Positions 1-9,819 of a stretch of 64,000 nt of DNA are shown here, piece after piece. Each line of letters opens with the position of its first letter. The first letter of the stretch is position 1. The notes below the pieces were generated by a model that did not search any database, had not been told where the DNA came from, and was given only the letters and a program-made list of their open reading frames with translations. A program made the translations under genes and the position numbers. The stretch spans positions 30,566,001 through 30,630,000 of the forward strand of contig JBITNC010000002.1 in assembly GCA_050084985.1 (NCBI GenBank), in the 5' to 3' direction. The stretch is from Nageia nagi. Taxonomy: Eukaryota > Pinophyta.

Positions 1-512
1 TTTTAGCTCTTTTATTGAACTTATTCCTTTTCTTAGAAATAATATAGGAGAATGCTTCACAACCAAACACCTTAAAGTGAGAAATATTAGGTTTTATTCT
101 TGAACATGCCTCAAAAAGAGTTTTACTCTGAATGGCTTTTATGGGATACCTATTCAAGATGTAAATAGCAGTGCTCATAGCTTCACTTCATAAAAATTTA
201 ATAAGATTACCCAACATGCATCTAGCTATATCCATAATTATTCTATTTTTCTTTCAGCAACACCATTCTACTGAGGAGTGTATGGAAATGTAAACTACCT
301 CTTGATTTCATACTTAGCATAATAGTCATTGAACTCATTTTTGTTATATTCTTTCCCATTATCTGATCTCAACATTTTAATTTTAAGGTTAGTTTGATTC
401 TCAACAAAGGCCTTAAAAACCTTAAAACTCTTAAAGGTTTGATCTTTCTGCTCAAGTAGATACCCAAAGGTCATCCTACTAAATTCATCAATGAAGTTCA
501 AGATGTAAGATG
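1..512 (-). pseudogene. Copia C integrase core and C-terminal part
   Basis: This is the distal portion of C's integrase, read leftwards. It carries the region from FIDEFSRMTFGYLLE through LRSDNGKEY (second catalytic Asp present, 295-501) to NGVAERK (catalytic Glu present, near 247-267). Further left it becomes the integrase tail with FHTLGCLVVKHS-like residues. A TAG/TAA stop interrupts the Tyr-Thr-Pro-Gln-Gln stretch and further stops follow. The upstream part of the same domain is at 9820-10140, on the other side of element A. The family function is strand transfer of element cDNA into host DNA. This copy is broken by stops and by the A insertion. Confidence 0.85.
508..512. repeat. Left target-site duplication of element A (agatg)
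   Basis: The five bases before A's 5' LTR are agatg and the five after its 3' LTR (9820-9824) are agatg. Five-base duplication is normal for copia integrase. Confidence 0.9.
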
Positions 513-1017
513 TGTTGGAATGTATAATGCATTATTGTAAAGGTTTGTATTAAATCTTCTCTATAAATTCATTAATACTTAAGGGTATCAATTGATACCT
601 TAAAGTATTTAAGTGAATATGATAATGTAACTTGTCCTACACTCCATGTTATGAGCATGCCCCTTGGGTAAAGGATGTGCATGTCATGCTTTTGTACATT
701 AGATAAAAGGGTGATCCAAAGAGAGATTTTTGCCTATACATAGAAGGCTCCCTCTTTGTGGTCATAAAGTAATTGTGAAGTAAAGTTGTGCTATAGGATA
801 TAAGTTTAGGAGTTGAGATTAGAAGGATTGTAAGAGAGTTGTATTTGTGATTGAGGTAAAGATCTAGTTAGTTGATGTACTCCTAGTTGGAGGAACCACT
901 TTACATCTTGAGTTACTTTGTGAGATTGTCTTATTTGTGAGATTGTTAGATGTGTATTGTGAGTTTTCAAGAGATCTTGGTTGATTAAAAATTATCTTGT
1001 TAGTGTTAGTTCCTTCA
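513..1017 (+). repeat. 5' LTR of element A
   Basis: The repeat starts TGTTGGAATG and ends TTCCTTCA, three bases before the PBS. It contains a TATA-like box at 735-742 and a near-palindrome of about 36 bp at 574-609 in U3. The same sequence recurs at 9314-9819 and, inverted, in B and C. Confidence 0.95.
735..742 (+). promoter_or_regulatory. TATA box of A 5' LTR
   Basis: Sequence tatacata; sister LTRs have ctataaata at the equivalent place (D 39482-39490; B on the minus strand 19761-19770), always just before a conserved gaaggctccctcttt-type stretch. The expected start of the genomic RNA is roughly 25-35 bases downstream. This copy has one change from TATAAATA. Confidence 0.6.
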
Positions 1018-1020
1018 AAT

Positions 1021-1032
1021 TGGTATCAGAGC
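1021..1032 (+). other. Primer-binding site of A (initiator tRNA-Met)
   Basis: tggtatcagagc is the standard plant retrotransposon PBS, complementary to the 3' end of initiator methionine tRNA. It lies three bases after the 5' LTR and fixes element orientation. Confidence 0.95.
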
Positions 1033-1550
1033 TTCTTGGAAGCTCCTCTTCACATCCTTAGTGTGGAAGCTCCTCTTCATTCTTCAACTTACTCTTTATT
1101 GTGAGGTAAAATCAAGAGAAGGTATAATGTCTTTCATTTTTTTATTTTTTGAACTTATTTTGCTATTGCTACTAACATATTATTTACTATGTGTTAGTCT
1201 TTTTTTTATTATGACTAACAAAGTTACAATTTTGTTACTAATCCTCTATGATACTTGCAATATTTTAATTGCTACATGTTTTTTTTTTAAAATATGGAAG
1301 TTAGTATACAAAATTGTAATTTTTTTATAATATATATGTTAGCTCAAATTATCACAACATTTGCATAAAATATATGATGCAATTTTTAATTTATTCTAAC
1401 CTTTTTTTAATGATTAGTTGTATTTTTTTTGCTCAATATATTACTAAAATAGAGGCATGAGCCTTTATCAATAAAAGGGAAGGTAATTATTTCATAATGG
1501 TTTGCATTTCAAATAGAAAAAAAGGAGGGTTTTTCATTTATATAATTGCA

Positions 1551-1554
<4 letters not shown>

Positions 1555-1581
<27 letters not shown>

Positions 1582-1582
1582 T
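1555..1582. repeat. ATA trinucleotide microsatellite
   Basis: About nine perfect copies of ata/taa lie in the leader of element A. Confidence 0.95.
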
Positions 1583-3228
1583 ATTTACATTTTTTTAGCT
1601 TAAAATTATTGCAGGTATATCTAATCTTTTTTTGAATATGCCATGTTAAGTGGAGGACCAACGGTCAAAAATGCACTATGCAGGGTCTTTTAGACCTGTG
1701 AGTGGAGGGATTTATCTGAGTTTGAGCCTTGTTGTGTTGGCTACCAAACCTCTATTTATTTTTTGACTATCATCTTTTCCATGGCCACGTTGGTCACCTC
1801 TGCACTTGTTGGTATTTGATAAAGGCTTGATGTTGATATGCAATTTTTTTGTGTACAATCCTTGTTGGCAACCATTGTTTGCACTTTTCTCTCCTATGTA
1901 ATTAGGTTAATCTGGAAGGATGTGTTCACAACCAACCCAACCATTGAACTTCGTTGAACCCTTGCTCAGCTCCCACTCTTTTGTAGGTGCTTCCTTCTCC
2001 TTCGTAGGTTAGTTGGGTGGCTCCCTCATTACTCCCAACTCTCCATTGCACCTCCTATCTTTTCTCCATTTCACCATGACCTTCCCTTGAAATACAACAA
2101 TATTGCATTTACCAACTACCTATCATAATAGAGCTTCCTATTCAAGATATCTTACTTTCAATGTTTCTTGCTTGAGTAATCCATAAATCTATCAGCACCT
2201 AAACTTGCTCGATAGTAAAAATAAAGATAATTTACAATTATTTAATAAAATGTTCGATGAAGATTATGCAAAAGCACCATGAAAAGTATTGATTAATGCT
2301 AGAATTATGACTTAAGTGCAATGGTGCTGGACACTAAACTAGCAACCATAGTATATTTAGAACTCAGTTCACATTCTCTTCTAAGACTGAGCCCAAAAAA
2401 ACCATTTGGGCCAACTATAGGTTGAGAAGTGCACCAGTCCATGCACCTTCATAAAAGTAAAAGATGAGACAAGCAAAAAAAAATTAGAAGGGAATTGTTA
2501 GGAAACCTATCTTTAGAGAAGTTTTAGAAGCCCTGAACCCCTCTTAAGATTCATCATCAGAATGTTAGAAAAAAACACTTATCGTGACTTGCTACCACAC
2601 ATCAACCCTACACCACCAACCCTCCACTTGTGACCTCACCTCTACTGCACTCCTTCTCATGGTGGATCTACCGCCAACCCTCCACTCTCATCTATCCTCC
2701 ACTAACGTAGCCCTCTACCATTTTTTTAACCTCCACCTTCATGGTACACATTTTTGGTGCATTAAAATTGTTTTGTTTATTTTGCATTAAAAACTACCAT
2801 GTTTTATGTGAATTTTTTTAATGTTATTAACAAATAACCTTTTTCATCATTTCCCTTCCTATTAAACATTAATTGCAAAACAAATGGAGTAAAAACTTCA
2901 CATTAATTTTGTTGTTCATGCATTCAATTTGTACTTGCAAGTCACTTAGAAGCAACGTATACTTTTTGGCATTTAATTCCCTTTTGCTTACTTGCAAGCA
3001 ACTCGTTTCTTTTAAATGCTCTTAGCAACTCTTATACTCCAAGTTTTTAAAGCTTTGTCATTATTACTTTAGAGTAAAAACATGATCAAAAATGCATCAT
3101 TGTTATTAAATGCCCTCATTTTTGAGTTTTTTTTTTTTTAGCAAACAAAATATTTTTAAGGATAAATTATTTAGTATGGTACCTTTAGGGATAAACCTTT
3201 AAGTAAAAAGAGGAGGATTATAAAAGTT

Positions 3229-3539
3229 AAATTTTTACTTTAAATGCATGCTTAATATTTTTTATTAAATGATGCATGCTTCTTACTTAATTGGAATAAT
3301 GCATGCTTATGACTTAAAATGCATGTTGAGTATGGAATGGACTTGTAAGTGATAATTTATTGGAATAATGCATGCTTACTTGAATTTTTACTTTAAATGC
3401 ATGCTTAATATTTTTTTATTAAATGATGCATGCTTCTTCTTACTTAATTGGAATAATGCATGCTTATGACTTAAAATGCATGTTGAGTATGGAATGGACT
3501 TGTAAGTGATAATTTATTGGAATAATGCATGCTTACTTA
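3229..3539. repeat. Tandem duplication of about 153 bp, rich in TGCATG
   Basis: Bases 3229-3381 recur at 3382-3539 with only small indels (an extra T in the T run, an extra ttc). Each copy contains about five tgcatg words, many as aatgcatgct. The duplication lies inside A's leader. B, C and F leaders have similar word-rich regions but not this duplication. Confidence 0.9.
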
Positions 3540-3939
3540 AAACTTTTTTAAAGTTATGCGAATAATGCATTTCTTTTGCTTAATGCTTAAAGCTTATTTT
3601 TTTTTTTTTAATGCATGAGGACTTAAATTTTTAAGATAATGCTTAGGACTTAAATTTTTTTAAGATGCATACTTATGACTTAAGAATGTATGTTGAGTAT
3701 TTATCCTTATGCAAAGTATGGAATGGACTTGTGCAAAATAAGTGATGATGTAATGATGTCCTTTAGAGGTTGGTAAATAAAATCCAATGGACACTTAGGT
3801 TTCAAATTGATTAGATGATATTTTAACTTATGCTCTTTTACTTCATGTTTTGTATTTTGATTTATTTGCTTATGCAAACAAAAATGCAAATATTGATATG
3901 AACAACCCCTTAAAATGAACACATCCACACATACATTCT

Positions 3940-4490
3940 ACAACATGACTTGTTTGGGTAGCCATGAGGTGAGGATAGGTAGACTGAAGCCTTTAAGTTC
4001 AACAATCCAAGTTGTGAAAAGTTTATACTTCTTAATTGCCCCTAAGTCCTCTGTTGGTCTAGACATAACTCTATTAGATAGATAGGCAAGTGTGTAGTGA
4101 TACCACATGTTTGCATGTCCATTCAGAGATTATCTAGTTAGGAGGACAACTTGAAACCTAATGAAGATTAATAATTTATCTAATCCAATAAATGTCAAAA
4201 CCTTAAAAAATAGCTAGTACTTATCTTTATGAGAGTATATTGTTGCTCAAAGGGAATTAGTTGAGGATTGGTAGTACTTGGGATCTTATTATGTGGGAAT
4301 CCAAGTGAAAACCTAATTTTAGACAAGAAAATAAGCCTCAATAATGTCACTCTACGGTTCTTGAGATGAGGAATGTATCTGGGTACATGGGATATTATTT
4401 GAATTGTAAAACATTTGCACTTGTGAATCAAGTCAAGCATGTATTTAGTGTTAATTGTAATGTGTATTATTTACTTGGTTAAAACTTAAC
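3940..4490 (+). other. Conserved non-coding leader block of A
   Basis: This stretch, ending some 50 bases before gag, matches 49480-49870 in element F and reverse-complement stretches in B (about 16500-17140) and C (about 20190-21240). Shared landmarks include gacttgtttg, agccatgag, gtagtgataccacat and ttagttgaggattggtag. No reading frame is kept open across copies. Conservation across elements with unrelated LTR centres suggests an RNA-level or regulatory role in the element's life cycle; that is inference. Confidence 0.6.
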
Positions 4491-4546
4491 ATCTAATGTT
4501 GTTTATTGAAAATAAATGCTTATTATTTCATATTTTTATGTAGCAA

Positions 4547-5500
4547 ATGGAAGAATTATTTTTACCCAAACACATTCTTGATGGTTCCAACTATGGGATT
4601 TGAGAACCTTGGATGAGAATCGAATTGTAGGTAAGGAAGATATGGCAAATAGTAATGAGAACCTTGTACCTCTTACAGATGAGCAGGCACTAGAAGCTTA
4701 CAACATAAAAAATGAGTTGGCAACCTCCATGATTTATCATGCAATATCAGATGATGTGCTTCTGATGATTTCCTCTTTCAACATTAGCAAAAGAATCACA
4801 AGATAAGCTTAAATAAATCTACCTTGGTTCAAAATTTTCAAGAAGATTTACCATACTCTAAAAGTTACTTCAATCTTAATAAGGAGAAGATGAAAATGTG
4901 GCTATCTACTTGAATAAAATCATTGACTTAAGGACCCAAATTATTTCTTATAGGTGCAATTGGATCAATGATGAGTTTATGGTCTTCATAATTCTTCAAT
5001 GCCTTTCTTTAAAATTTGAAAACTTTACAATAGTTATGGAAACAAGGTTTGATGAAAAAGAAGAGGTCATCTCCTTTAAGAACCTGTCTAGGCACCTTTT
5101 GAAGTATAAGGAAACTCTTACCAATAAAGGGTTGATTTCTTCTTCTAAGGATAATAACGTTGCTCTTGGAGCAACCAAAACTCTTTTCAAGAAGAAGTTA
5201 AACCATTAAAAGGAATCTTATCCTTCTTCCTCCAAAAGGTTTGAGAAAAGAGGTAATGGCTCCAACAATAATAGGAACAATAAAAATTATAACAATAGGA
5301 ACAATAGCAATAATAATCATTTCAAGCAAAGATATGGAAAAGGCAAAGCAAACATTCCTTATATTAAGAAAAAGTTTGATGGCAATTGTAACTATTATGG
5401 CATGCAAGGTCACAAAGAAGTTGATTATTATAAAAAGAAAAAAGAGAAAAAGTACAAAGGTAATGGAAATGTAAAGAAATACAAAGGAAAAAAAATACTC
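4547..5500 (+). pseudogene. Copia A gag (UBN2-type capsid plus zinc knuckle), broken
   Basis: Gag builds the virus-like particle that packages element RNA. The start ATG at 4547 follows the leader acceptor by three bases and opens with LPKHILDGSNYGI, as in B, C and F. Codon 19, a Trp elsewhere, is TGA (4601-4603). Recognisable pieces follow: EQALEAYNIKNELATSMIYH near 4681, VAIYLNKIIDLRTQ near 4897, INDEFMVFIIL near 4967, then a basic Asn-rich linker and a zinc knuckle near 5383-5440. In the knuckle, Cys-X2-Cys-X4-His-X4-Cys is degraded (second and fourth Cys read as Tyr). At least one frameshift separates the first 85 codons from the rest. The family is recognised by the gag_pre/UBN2 pattern of plant copia elements. 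Confidence 0.85.
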
Positions 5501-5519
5501 ATGTTGGTTTTCCTATGGT

Positions 5520-8500
5520 ACTCTACTCCATATCTCATATTTTTTCATCTGAATGGATTGTTGACTCTAGTTGCACTAATCACCTATGCTTTGATAATAA
5601 AAAATTTAAGAACTTTCATAAGTATAATAAAGATACAATTGTGATAGATGATAACTCTACCCTTGAAGTCTAAGGAATTAGGAGTATGCTATTTCACGAA
5701 AAGGTTCTTGAAAATATTCTCTATGTTCCTAAGTAAAGGATGAACCTTCTCTTCATGATCCAAGTTGCTAGAAAAAAGTAATCTTTTGAGTTTGAATTTC
5801 AATCCTGGTGCATTAAGAAAGCACTTGTCACTTTGGTTAAAGGATTAGTGAAAGATAACCTCTATATTATGGATCAAGTACCATCAAAAATATATCTTAC
5901 TTCTAATGTGTGTTCTAAAGGCAATTTGGCATCATCATTTAAGACACCTTAACCATAAGAGTATTCAAGTCATGAAATACCAAGAACTTGTGGAAGGTTT
6001 CCTTCGATTTCTCCTTCAGTTGGTTTATATAAGAAGTGAATTCTTGGCAAGATGCATAAATAAAAGTTTGAAAAAGATAAAGCAATAAGAGCATCTCAAC
6101 CTCTTCAACTTGTGCATTAAGATTTGATGGGTCCATTTCAGACTGAATCATTTGGAGGAGCATCTTATGTCTTGACCTTCATTGATGACTTTAGTAGGAT
6201 GACCTTTGGGTATCTACTTGAGCACAAGGATCAAACCTTTGAAGGTTCTAAGGTTTTTAAGGCCTTTGTTGAAAATTAGACTAACCTTAAAATTAAGATG
6301 TTGAGATCAAATAATGGGAGAGAATATAATAGCAATGAGTTCAATGACTATTACACTAAGTATGAAATCAAAAGGTAGTTTATGATTCCATACACTCCTT
6401 AGCAGAATAATGTTGCTAAAAAAAAAATAGAATAATTATGGAGATGGATAGATGCATGTTGGGTAATCTTCCTAAGTTCTTATGAGGTGAAGCTTTGAGC
6501 ACTGCTATTTACACCTTGAATAGGTGTCTCACAAAAGCCATTTAGAGAAAAACTCTTTTTGAGGCATGGTTAGGAAGAAAACCTAACATTTCACACCTTA
6601 GGGTGTTTGGTTGTGAAGCATTCTCCTACATTGTTTTGAGAAAATAAAGAAGTTGGATAAACGAGTTGAAAAATGCATCTTTATGGGTTATGATAGTCAG
6701 CATAAAGGCTATAGGATCTAATCTCCAATCTATAAAGTAGTGTTCATTTAAAAGGATGTAAAGTTAAATGAACTTCCTAAAGAATCTACTTCTAACAAGG
6801 ATGTTGATGATCCAGAGGACTCTTCAGTTGCGCTTAGCTGGTTAGATATTAATGTAGATAAGTCACCTCAAAAACAAAATTCTCTAACATAAAGGGTAAC
6901 AAGGAGCATGACCTTGAACAAATCCTTAATTACCAAGATTGACAACAACCATGAGCCTTCAACCTTCAAAGAAGCTTCTAAGCACGAGTGCTGGATGGAA
7001 GCCATGAAAGTGAAGTATGAGGTGCTTATAAAAAATAAAACTTGGGATTTGGTTCCTTATCTTAATGATAAGAATGTGATTGGAAATAAGTCAATCTACA
7101 AGGTCATGTTCCATTTAGTTGAAGATATTTAGAAATACAAGATAAGGTTAGTAGCTAAAGGTTTTAATTAGAAATACCATGTGAATTATAAAGAAACCTT
7201 TTCTCTTATGATAAAGATGCTTACTATGAGAGTTATCCTTGCTCTTTTTGTAGCTTAAGGATGGAAAGTTTTTCAACTTGATGTTAAGAGTGCATTTCCA
7301 AATAGTGATTTCAATGTGAAAATATTCATGAATCAACTAGAAGGGTTTATTATGAAAGGCAAAGAGTCCTTTGTATGTAAGTTAAAGAAGTCTTTTTATG
7401 GACTTAAGTAAGCACCTCGAGCCTAGTACAAAAAGATTTTAGGGTACTTTGTAGATATTAGATTCTCCACCAAGTATTTTTTTACGTTCGATCTATATAT
7501 GCTCAATCAAGTAAAAGATGTGATCTTGATTCTCTTTTATATGGATGATCTTTTGATTACTATGAACAATGATGAAATCATTCAAAAGTGCATATCCAAA
7601 GTTAAGGCAACATTTGAAATGATTGATCTTGGTTTCTTGCCTTACTATCTTGAAATATAAGTGTATCAATACAAAGATTGTACTTACCTCAATCAATATA
7701 AGTATATATCAAACATCTTATAGAAGTTTGGAATGGAGGAGTGTAGATATGCTACAATCTCAGTCTCTCCTAGAATCACTATTTCTCTAAACTCTAATTC
7801 TCAGTTAGTTGATGCTATAGCTTATAGGTAATTAATTGGTAGTCCTTTGTATTTGACTATATCCAAGTTAGATATTATCTTTGTAGTGAATTTGATGGCA
7901 TGATTCATATAAAAACCATATGTTGAGCATCTCAATGCTATTAAAGAAATCTTAAGATATGTTACAAAGACTAAGGATCTTACCCTCAAGTATTTCAAGT
8001 TACCCTCATTTATTCTCTTTGGATTCTTAGATTTTGACTATGGGGGAGATAGAGATGATAAAAAGTCAACCTCTGCATATGTGTTTAGCATTGGTTCAAG
8101 TGCTATCTCTTGGGCTTCTAAGAAACAACCAACTATTTCTCTTGTCACCATAGAAGCTAAATATCATACCATATCTATTGTAGCCCAAGAAGCCATTTGG
8201 TTAAGGCATATTCTAAAAGAAATTAGGTATGAGAAAGATAGCTCATATTTGATCTCTTTAGACAATTAGTTGGCTATTTGTTTGGTTAAGAATCTAGTGT
8301 TCCATCAGAAAATAAAAGATATGGAAATCCATGCCTATTTTATCAGGGAGAAGGTTCTTGATGGCATCATACACTTAGAGTCTTATCCATCCACCTTGAA
8401 CTCCATTGATTTGTTCACCAAGCCCCTATTGGAAGTTTAGTTCTGTAAGCTTAGGGATGCTCTCAGATTGTGGAAGTTTCCCTCAAGGGGGAGTGAAGTT
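5520..8500 (+). pseudogene. Copia A pol: protease, integrase, RT, RNase H, all degraded
   Basis: Order is typical Ty1/copia. Protease: WIVDSSCTNH at 5554-5583, with DSG changed to DSS. Integrase: zinc region GNL-HLNHK near 5922-5962; core DDFSRMTFGYLLEHKDQ near 6184-6234; second catalytic Asp is Asn (LRSNNGREY, near 6303) and the Glu is Lys (near 6417). RT: KHECWMEAMKVKYEVLIKN near 6985-7043, YMDD at 7538-7549 intact. RNase H: DFDYGGD near 8033, TIEAKY near 8149, and DLFTKPLLEV near 8407-8439. Stops are frequent, many TAG or TAA where Gln is expected (6277, 6376, 6400) or TGA/TAG for Trp. It would copy element RNA to DNA and integrate it if intact; it cannot now. Confidence 0.9.
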
Positions 8501-9300
8501 GAAATTCTTATGTTGAATTCATATTTGTAATGATAACTTCACCCCTAGGAGAATTTTATGCTGTATAGTATTGATTTTGTTGTACACCTTCATGGTAAGT
8601 TCGCTCTACATGATGAACTTATTGTAAAAATTGGTCAATCTTGTATTGTTTAGTTATCCATGTGTGTGAAGAATTCTTATGTGTCTTTTATAACTATTCA
8701 GTTATCCATATGTGAAGAACTTGTATGTGCATACTCTATTTTTGGTCAATCTAGCACTATTTAGTTATCCATGTGAGAGGAAGTCTTATGTGTCTTTTGG
8801 CACTATTTAGTTATCTATATGTGAGGAAATCATATGTGCATGCTCTATTTTGTAATGATAATCAAAATATATTTTTATATGCAACAAGCGATTATAAGTT
8901 TTTTGGCATGGCATCTTTATAATGACTTATAATGCACCATTGATCAGTTCATGATGGCATTTGTGTGATTCATCCATCTTTGTTGATATGAATATGATAC
9001 ATCTAACTGATTTTATTATTTGAGTTGCATATGACTTGCATGTTCTTTTAAGATTGCAAGTTACTTATCTCAGGAATGCAGACTCTTAGAGACTCTTCAT
9101 GACTTTCAGTTGGATAACTACTTCATGTATATTGAAACTAGTTATGGTGAATGATTGTATTTGTCAAAGTAGTGAGTTCAAACTAGATCTTTACTACTTC
9201 ATAAATATGTAAAAAATTCTCATCTCTATTGTATCTATTTGGAGGAGAACTCTCTTACTTTCTCTTCTTCTTCTCTCTTACTTGCTCTATCCTAATATTG
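8501..9300 (+). other. 3' untranslated region of A with tandem repeats
   Basis: This is non-coding sequence between RNase H and the polypurine tract. At 8631-8853 two units of 111 bp occur, each made of two related half-units built round tagttatccatatgtgag and followed by tcttatgtg. The same repeats occur inverted in B (about 12250-12480) and weakly in E and F. No reading frame is seen. Confidence 0.8.
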
Positions 9301-9313
9301 CATTAAGGGAGAA
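9301..9313 (+). other. Polypurine tract of A
   Basis: cattaagggagaa directly precedes the 3' LTR; this is the usual plus-strand primer site. The same motif precedes the 3' LTRs of B and E. Confidence 0.8.
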
Positions 9314-9819
9314 TGTTAGAATGTATAATGCATTATTGTAAAAGTTTGTATTAAATATTCTATGTAAATTTATTAATAATTAAGTGTATCATTTGATAAC
9401 TTAAGTATTTAAGTGAATATGATAATGTAACTTATCCTGCTCTCCTTGTCATGAGCATGCCCCTTGGGTAAAAGGATGTGCATGTCATGATTTTATACAT
9501 TGGATAAAAAGGTGATCCAAAGAGAGATTTTATCATATAAATAGAAGGTTCCCTCTTTTTTTATCATACACCAATTGTGGACTAAAGTTGTGTTATAGGA
9601 TATAAGTGTAGGAGTTGAGATTAGAAGAATTGTAAGAGAGTTGTATTTGTGATTGAAGTAAAGATCTAGTTAGTGGATGTACTCCTAGTTGGAGGAATCA
9701 CTTTACATCTTGAGTTACTTTGTGAGATTATCTTATTTATGAGATTGTTACATGTGTATTGTGAGTTTTCAAAAGATTTTGGTTGATTAGAAATTATCTT
9801 GTTAGTGTTAGTTATTTCA
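9314..9819 (+). repeat. 3' LTR of element A
   Basis: It starts TGTTAGAATG and ends GTTATTTCA, with TATA-like catataaatag at 9534-9544. It is homologous throughout to 513-1017 but with many substitutions and small indels. It is followed by the agatg target duplication and then C's integrase. Confidence 0.95.

Larger units (their letters stand above)
1122..4543 (+). other. Long leader of A, candidate 3.4-kb intron
   Basis: No retroelement protein is encoded between the PBS and gag. About 100 bases after the PBS there are two donor-like sites, gag/gtaaaa (GT at 1106) and aag/gtataa (GT at 1122). Directly before the gag ATG is a T-rich stretch ending tatgtag (AG at 4542-4543). Both ends are repeated at the same relative places in B, C, E and F, and the donor also in D, although the sequence between is highly variable. 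I infer that the leader is spliced out of a gag-coding transcript. It holds an ATA microsatellite, pyrimidine-rich stretches near 1900-2110 and 2584-2760, a TGCATG-rich tandem duplication and a conserved block before gag. No transcript evidence is available here. Confidence 0.5.
513..9819 (+). mobile_element. Complete Ty1/copia element A, inserted in C's integrase
   Basis: A is 9.3 kb with LTRs at 513-1017 and 9314-9819, PBS 1021-1032, a 3.5-kb leader, gag, protease, integrase, RT, RNase H, an 0.8-kb 3' untranslated region and a polypurine tract. Order and strand are uninterrupted and both sides carry the duplication agatg, so this is a full-length insertion. The two LTRs differ at many positions (including small indels) along their length, so the insertion is not recent. 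The coding part is full of stops and frameshifts; integrase has lost catalytic residues, although RT keeps YMDD. It is non-autonomous at best. Confidence 0.95.

Noticed and set aside
1061-1330. Leader ORF of 89 codons in A, membrane-like
   Set aside because: T-rich sequence gives Leu/Phe runs; not conserved in B, C or F and overlaps the candidate splice donors.
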